Assembly: GCA_007129335.1 (NCBI GenBank) | Contig: SKVS01000263.1 | Span: 1-9,586 of the forward strand | Source of the DNA: Spirochaetaceae bacterium | Lineage (GTDB): Bacteria; Spirochaetota; Spirochaetia; DSM-27196; Salinispiraceae | Length of the DNA stretch: 9,586 nt | Reading direction: 5' to 3' | In this document: positions 6,640 through 9,586 of the stretch, in pieces | Numbering within the stretch: position 1 is the stretch's first letter | How the letters are laid out: the number at the start of each line of letters is the position of its first letter | Program-made: the position numbers and the translations under genes | The notes under the pieces: generated by a model | What the model was told of the DNA's origin: nothing | Seen by the model: only the letters and a program-made list of their open reading frames with translations | Database searches by the model: none

Positions 6640-7928
6640 TCCACATGCCAACGGCTTTTCTGATTATCAGTTTCATTTACTTTTCCCACTTTCTGACCAA
6701 TGTTTTCATTTGGAAGTTTGCCGGCAAACAGAAATTCTTTCTTGCCTGGACCCTGGCTCTGGGGTTGTGGACCTTGAGCTTTTTTGCTGGGCTGGCAGGT
6801 GGTTCCTATGATCTGTGGATTCCCATAACCTTCTTCCACATTATCTGGCTCAGTATGATTCGATCTATTCCCCGGCTTTTTTCCGGAAAACCCCTATTCC
6901 CCCTGTCCTATAGAACCGGTGTTTTGGTGTTTTTGGGATTGATCATTCTGGAATTAGCCGGAACAACCTATACTGTGCGGGGCAGTTTGCTAAGCGGATT
7001 GTCTGCCTGGTATCTGTTTCGTGCCGGTGCTGATTTTCTGAGAAATACCAGCAAGGAAAATTGGCAGCAGCGGTTATGCGGAGCTCTCTTTCTTGTTCAC
7101 AGTCTGATGTGGATTCTGCGGATTGGGCTTTTGATCCTGAATCTGGCCATAACCGGAATTACTGGACAAAACACTGCCAATACTTTTCACTTTCTGGTAC
7201 TGGCGATGGTAACTACTGTCCTGAATGTTTGCCTGATCCTGCTTGCCCTGGAAAGAAACCTGAACGCAGAAACTCAATTAGAAACCAGGGGCACCTTGGC
7301 ACTGTTCGAATCCATTGGGGTTGGCCTGATTAACCAAACCAATACCACTATCAGCCAACTGATTAGCGAGGCTCATGAAATCTGTGCTGACTCAGGGGAA
7401 CAGGGATTCTCAACCGGGAATCTGGAGACTCTGGGGCAAACACTCGAAAAAGCCACAACCCTGAATGAGTACCGGAATGCCCTGCTAAATCCAAGGTTCT
7501 TTGAACTCCAACCTGTTGTGGAAATGGATTTGCTCAGGCAACTGGAAACCCTGCTTTCAAACAAACAGCAGATTATTCATCTGACCAGTACCTCTTCATC
7601 AAACCTGCATGCCCATATGGTTCCGGTGAAACTGCTGGTAACAATTCTGGCCTTTCTCATAGAACTTCTGGACAAAAACGGAAAATCTTCTCCATCCCAA
7701 GAGTTTCAGAGCCCGAACCTGACCATTTCTCTGGACCTGGATACCAGCATTCGGGATACATTAACTATTCGTATCCAGGTAGACCAGGATCTGCGCAGGC
7801 TTAGTCAACAATTTCTTACCCTGGCTGATAATGTGATACCGGATTTTTCCGATCCTGCAGAACCCTGGCTGGAAGTTCATTTTGCAAAGGATCGGGGGAT
7901 TCTGTGTCTTAGAATAGCGTATTTTTGA
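6636..7928 (+). CDS. Seven-TM degenerate histidine-kinase-like protein lacking the phosphoacceptor His
   Basis: This 430-residue protein appears to be a diverged paralogue of the gene before it. About seven membrane segments are visible (~6-28, 33-54, 57-77, 93-110, 113-131, 147-170 and 182-205), followed by a ~225-residue soluble part. Where the neighbour has NHELNT, this one reads INQTNT (~232-237), so aligning the NT pair puts Asn233 at the phosphoacceptor position. Downstream segments run parallel in the two proteins: QLETLLSNKQQI / QLNTILSRGFMANR, KLLVTILAFLIELLD / DLYLICVSFAELIQ, and DTLTIRIQV / ILLTIRIWL. No N, G1 or G2 ATP-binding box is visible. The ATG at 6636 is preferred because GGAGG lies 6 bp upstream and it overlaps the previous stop. 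A TTG at 6516 in the same frame would add 40 charged residues lying wholly within the upstream gene. Function is unknown; it may be a non-catalytic partner of its neighbour. Confidence 0.68.
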   Translation: MIHMPTAFLIISFIYFSHFLTNVFIWKFAGKQKFFLAWTLALGLWTLSFFAGLAGGSYDLWIPITFFHIIWLSMIRSIPRLFSGKPLFPLSYRTGVLVFLGLIILELAGTTYTVRGSLLSGLSAWYLFRAGADFLRNTSKENWQQRLCGALFLVHSLMWILRIGLLILNLAITGITGQNTANTFHFLVLAMVTTVLNVCLILLALERNLNAETQLETRGTLALFESIGVGLINQTNTTISQLISEAHEICADSGEQGFSTGNLETLGQTLEKATTLNEYRNALLNPRFFELQPVVEMDLLRQLETLLSNKQQIIHLTSTSSSNLHAHMVPVKLLVTILAFLIELLDKNGKSSPSQEFQSPNLTISLDLDTSIRDTLTIRIQVDQDLRRLSQQFLTLADNVIPDFSDPAEPWLEVHFAKDRGILCLRIAYF

Positions 7929-7985
7929 GAATAACAATGAGATGTGCTAGAGAAACTTGAGAATTCCCTTTACTTTTTCTTGAAG

Positions 7986-8005
7986 ATATGCACATATGTG
8001 CATAT
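7986..8005. promoter_or_regulatory. Perfect 20-bp palindrome, probable ArsR operator
   Basis: ATATGCACATATGTGCATAT is its own exact reverse complement. It resembles the 12-2-12 type operators of ArsR/SmtB repressors, with ATATG and CATAT half-site cores, and ends one base before the preferred start codon at 8006. It is the expected site for autorepression of the ars operon. A TTGAAG (7980-7985) abuts its left side and TATATG (8003-8008) its right side at 17-bp spacing. A start from that pair would fall just inside the gene, so the real promoter is unresolved. Confidence 0.75.
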
Positions 8006-8929
8006 ATGAAGTCTCAATACTTTTTCAAGGCACTGTCAGACCAGACCCGCCTAAGGATTTTCCGCATTCTTGCACACAGCAACCTCATTCTTAGATTTCG
8101 CACAATTGGCCATGTAAACGTGGCAGAGCTCTCAGATATCCTCCAACGTCCCCAGTATGCCATCAGCAGAGGGTTAGCTAAACTGAAAAAAGCTGACCTG
8201 GTCAAGGAAACACAACAGGGAAAAATGGTGTATTACCGACTGAATACGGAAATGCCCGGAGTTGCAGAATTGGGTCAATGGGTCCTGGATTACTGTCTAT
8301 GCCAAACCTGTTCTCCTGAATTATGTAACAACGACGGATCAACAAAACCAGGAGCCGATCCGTGTACCTACGACCTGGAACGCCTGAAATGGCGATTAAC
8401 CCTGGGGACATTGAACACCAGGGCCTTAACCTACCGCCCGAAAGAAACCGGCGGTCTCGGCGTGAATCTCCCATCATCCCTACAACCCGAACCAGTCCGG
8501 GTACTGTTTTTCTGTGTGCACAACTCAGCCCGCAGCCAGCTTGCTGAAGCCTATGTTCACCTGCATGGGCAGGATCGGTTCATTGCCGAAAGCGCTGGCC
8601 TGGAAGCCGGAACCCTGAATCCCCTGGTGGTTCAGGTCCTTTTGGAGCAGGGTATCGACATTCGATCCAAACAGCCCCAAGCCCTCCAGCAGGTATTCCG
8701 CAGCGGCAAGACATACGACTGGGTCATTGGCGTCTGCGATCCGGTTGCAGAGAAAAACTGTCCCGTCTTCCCCGGACCGGTGAACCGCCTGTCCTGGCCA
8801 TTTCCCGATCCCCGCAGCTTCGAAGGAAGTTACGAACAACGACTCCAACAGACCCGGGAATTGGCCCGGAATATCGAAGAAAGAGTACTGGAATTCATCG
8901 CCTACAGCAAAAAGGAGCACAGCGCATGA
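8006..8929 (+). CDS. ArsR-family regulator fused to LMW-phosphatase-type arsenate reductase
   Basis: This 307-residue fusion couples an arsenite-responsive repressor to an arsenate-reducing enzyme. Residues ~1-95 form an ArsR winged helix: FFKALSDQTRLRIFRIL (6-22), VAELSDILQRPQYAISRGLAKL (recognition helix ~47-60), and wing GKMVYYRL (72-79). The usual CVC inducer motif in the helix at ~38-46 is missing. A cysteine cluster follows instead at the junction: C97, C99, C102, C107 and C120. Residues ~163-300 form the low-molecular-weight phosphatase/ArsC domain: P-loop FCVHNSARS (C170, R176, S177), AESAGLEAG (194-202), C244 and C252 in VCDPVAEKNCPVFPG, and the catalytic Asp in FPDPRSFEG (D268). The C244-C252 spacing is one residue longer than in thioredoxin-linked ArsC as I recall it. 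The preferred ATG is 8006, directly after the operator; 7988 would put the start inside the palindrome. Neither has a clear Shine-Dalgarno sequence. The stop overlaps the ACR3 start as ATGA. Confidence 0.9.
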   Translation: MKSQYFFKALSDQTRLRIFRILAHSNLILRFRTIGHVNVAELSDILQRPQYAISRGLAKLKKADLVKETQQGKMVYYRLNTEMPGVAELGQWVLDYCLCQTCSPELCNNDGSTKPGADPCTYDLERLKWRLTLGTLNTRALTYRPKETGGLGVNLPSSLQPEPVRVLFFCVHNSARSQLAEAYVHLHGQDRFIAESAGLEAGTLNPLVVQVLLEQGIDIRSKQPQALQQVFRSGKTYDWVIGVCDPVAEKNCPVFPGPVNRLSWPFPDPRSFEGSYEQRLQQTRELARNIEERVLEFIAYSKKEHSA

Positions 8930-9586
8930 AAAAAAAACCCGCAAGAATGTCACTGTTTGAACGGTACCTGAGCCTCTGGGTAACCCTCTGCATGATAGCC
9001 GGTGTAGTAATTGGCCGTTTCATTCCGGAAATCCCGAATTTTCTGGCACAATTCGAGGTGGCAAACATCAGCATCCCCATTGCCATTCTGATTTGGCTGA
9101 TGATTTACCCGATGATGCTCAAGGTAGATTTTGAGAGCATCAAGAACGTCGGCAAAAATCCCAAAGGATTGTACGTTACCTGGGTAGCAAACTGGCTGAT
9201 AAAACCTTTCTCCATGTTCGCCATTGCCAGCTTATTCTTCTTTGTGATTTTCCGGGGCATAATCCCCGAAGGACTGGCACGGGATTATCTAGCTGGTGCA
9301 GTACTGTTAGGTGCAGCTCCTTGTACGGCCATGGTCTTCGTTTGGAGTCATTTGACCAAGGGAAATCCAGCCTACACCGTAGTCCAGGTAGCCACCAATG
9401 ACCTGATCATCCTGATTGCCTTTGTGCCGATTGTCGGACTGCTGCTTGGCATCGGCGGGGTTTCGATTCCCTGGGCAACCCTGTTTTTGTCGGTAGTACT
9501 GTTCGTGGTCATTCCTCTGGCCGGTGGAGTAGCAACCCGGCATTATCTGGTTAAGCAAAAAGGGGAAGAATATTTCTTATGGAAAT
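8926..9586 (+). CDS. acr3: ACR3-family arsenite efflux permease, 3'-truncated by window edge
   Basis: ACR3 exports arsenite across the cytoplasmic membrane using the proton-motive force and is unrelated to the ArsB/IT-type pumps. The first 220 residues are visible of a family length near 350-370. Membrane segments can be read at ~15-34, 48-66, 83-108, 121-141, 150-175 and 182-204. The diagnostic motif GAAPCTAMVFVWS (~129-141) carries Cys133, the conserved cysteine needed for transport in studied ACR3 proteins. GNPAYTVVQVATNDLIILIAFVPIVG (begins ~146) is equally typical. The conserved Glu of the later helix lies outside the window. The ATG at 8926 overlaps the stop of the ArsR-ArsC fusion as ATGA and has AAAGGAG (8911-8917) 8 bp upstream. 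It is therefore co-transcribed and translationally coupled, and should be induced by arsenite through the 7986-8005 operator. Confidence 0.95.
   Translation, partial: MKKKPARMSLFERYLSLWVTLCMIAGVVIGRFIPEIPNFLAQFEVANISIPIAILIWLMIYPMMLKVDFESIKNVGKNPKGLYVTWVANWLIKPFSMFAIASLFFFVIFRGIIPEGLARDYLAGAVLLGAAPCTAMVFVWSHLTKGNPAYTVVQVATNDLIILIAFVPIVGLLLGIGGVSIPWATLFLSVVLFVVIPLAGGVATRHYLVKQKGEEYFLWK

Noticed and set aside
7988..8005. Six extra codons at the N-terminus of the ArsR-ArsC fusion
   Set aside because: The ATG lies inside the perfect operator palindrome and the extra residues are not needed for the ArsR fold. It cannot be excluded, because neither start has a clear ribosome site.
1..9586. CRISPR arrays, tRNA or rRNA genes, insertion sequences, attachment sites
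   Set aside because: I saw no regularly spaced repeats, cloverleaf sequences, transposase or integrase genes, or terminal inverted repeats.

Overview
The window is bacterial chromosomal DNA of moderate GC content, with tightly packed genes and many 4-base ATGA start/stop overlaps. No taxonomic marker gene is present. The mix of a three-gene GlpA-like/COG0446/DUF1667 operon, a DUF554 protein, 7TM sensor-kinase-like proteins and an ArsR-ArsC fusion would fit an anaerobic or facultative Spirochaetota member or a Firmicutes-like anaerobe. That assignment is a low-confidence inference.

Layout. (1) 2-1024 (+): C-terminal three quarters of homoserine dehydrogenase with its ACT domain, cut by the left edge. 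(2) 1031-1774 (-): a DUF554 membrane protein, convergent with hom and only 6 bp away. (3) 1838-5189 (-): a three-gene translationally coupled operon. In transcription order it holds a GlpA-like FAD dehydrogenase with a BFD-type [2Fe-2S] domain, a second FAD/NAD(P)H-type oxidoreductase, and a small four-cysteine DUF1667 protein. By family this is the anaerobic glycerol-3-phosphate dehydrogenase-type module. (4) 5190-5301: a divergent promoter region with a perfect 9+5+9 inverted repeat. (5) 5302-7928 (+): two overlapping genes for paralogous seven-TM proteins with histidine-kinase-like cytoplasmic parts. The first keeps a canonical H-box, the second has lost it, and neither has recognisable ATP-binding boxes. 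(6) 8006-9586 (+): an arsenic resistance operon. It begins with a perfect 20-bp palindromic operator abutting the start of an ArsR regulator fused to a low-molecular-weight-phosphatase-type arsenate reductase, followed by an ACR3 arsenite exporter cut by the right edge.

How the parts work together. The fusion protein would sense arsenite and reduce arsenate, and ACR3 would export the arsenite, with the whole operon repressed at the palindrome. The glp-type operon would oxidise a hydroxy-acid or polyol phosphate and pass electrons through flavin and Fe-S centres. The two degenerate sensor proteins are the least explained part of the window. They have no response regulator beside them, share a divergent control region with the glp-type operon, and appear to be co-translated through a hairpin that covers the second gene's ribosome binding site.
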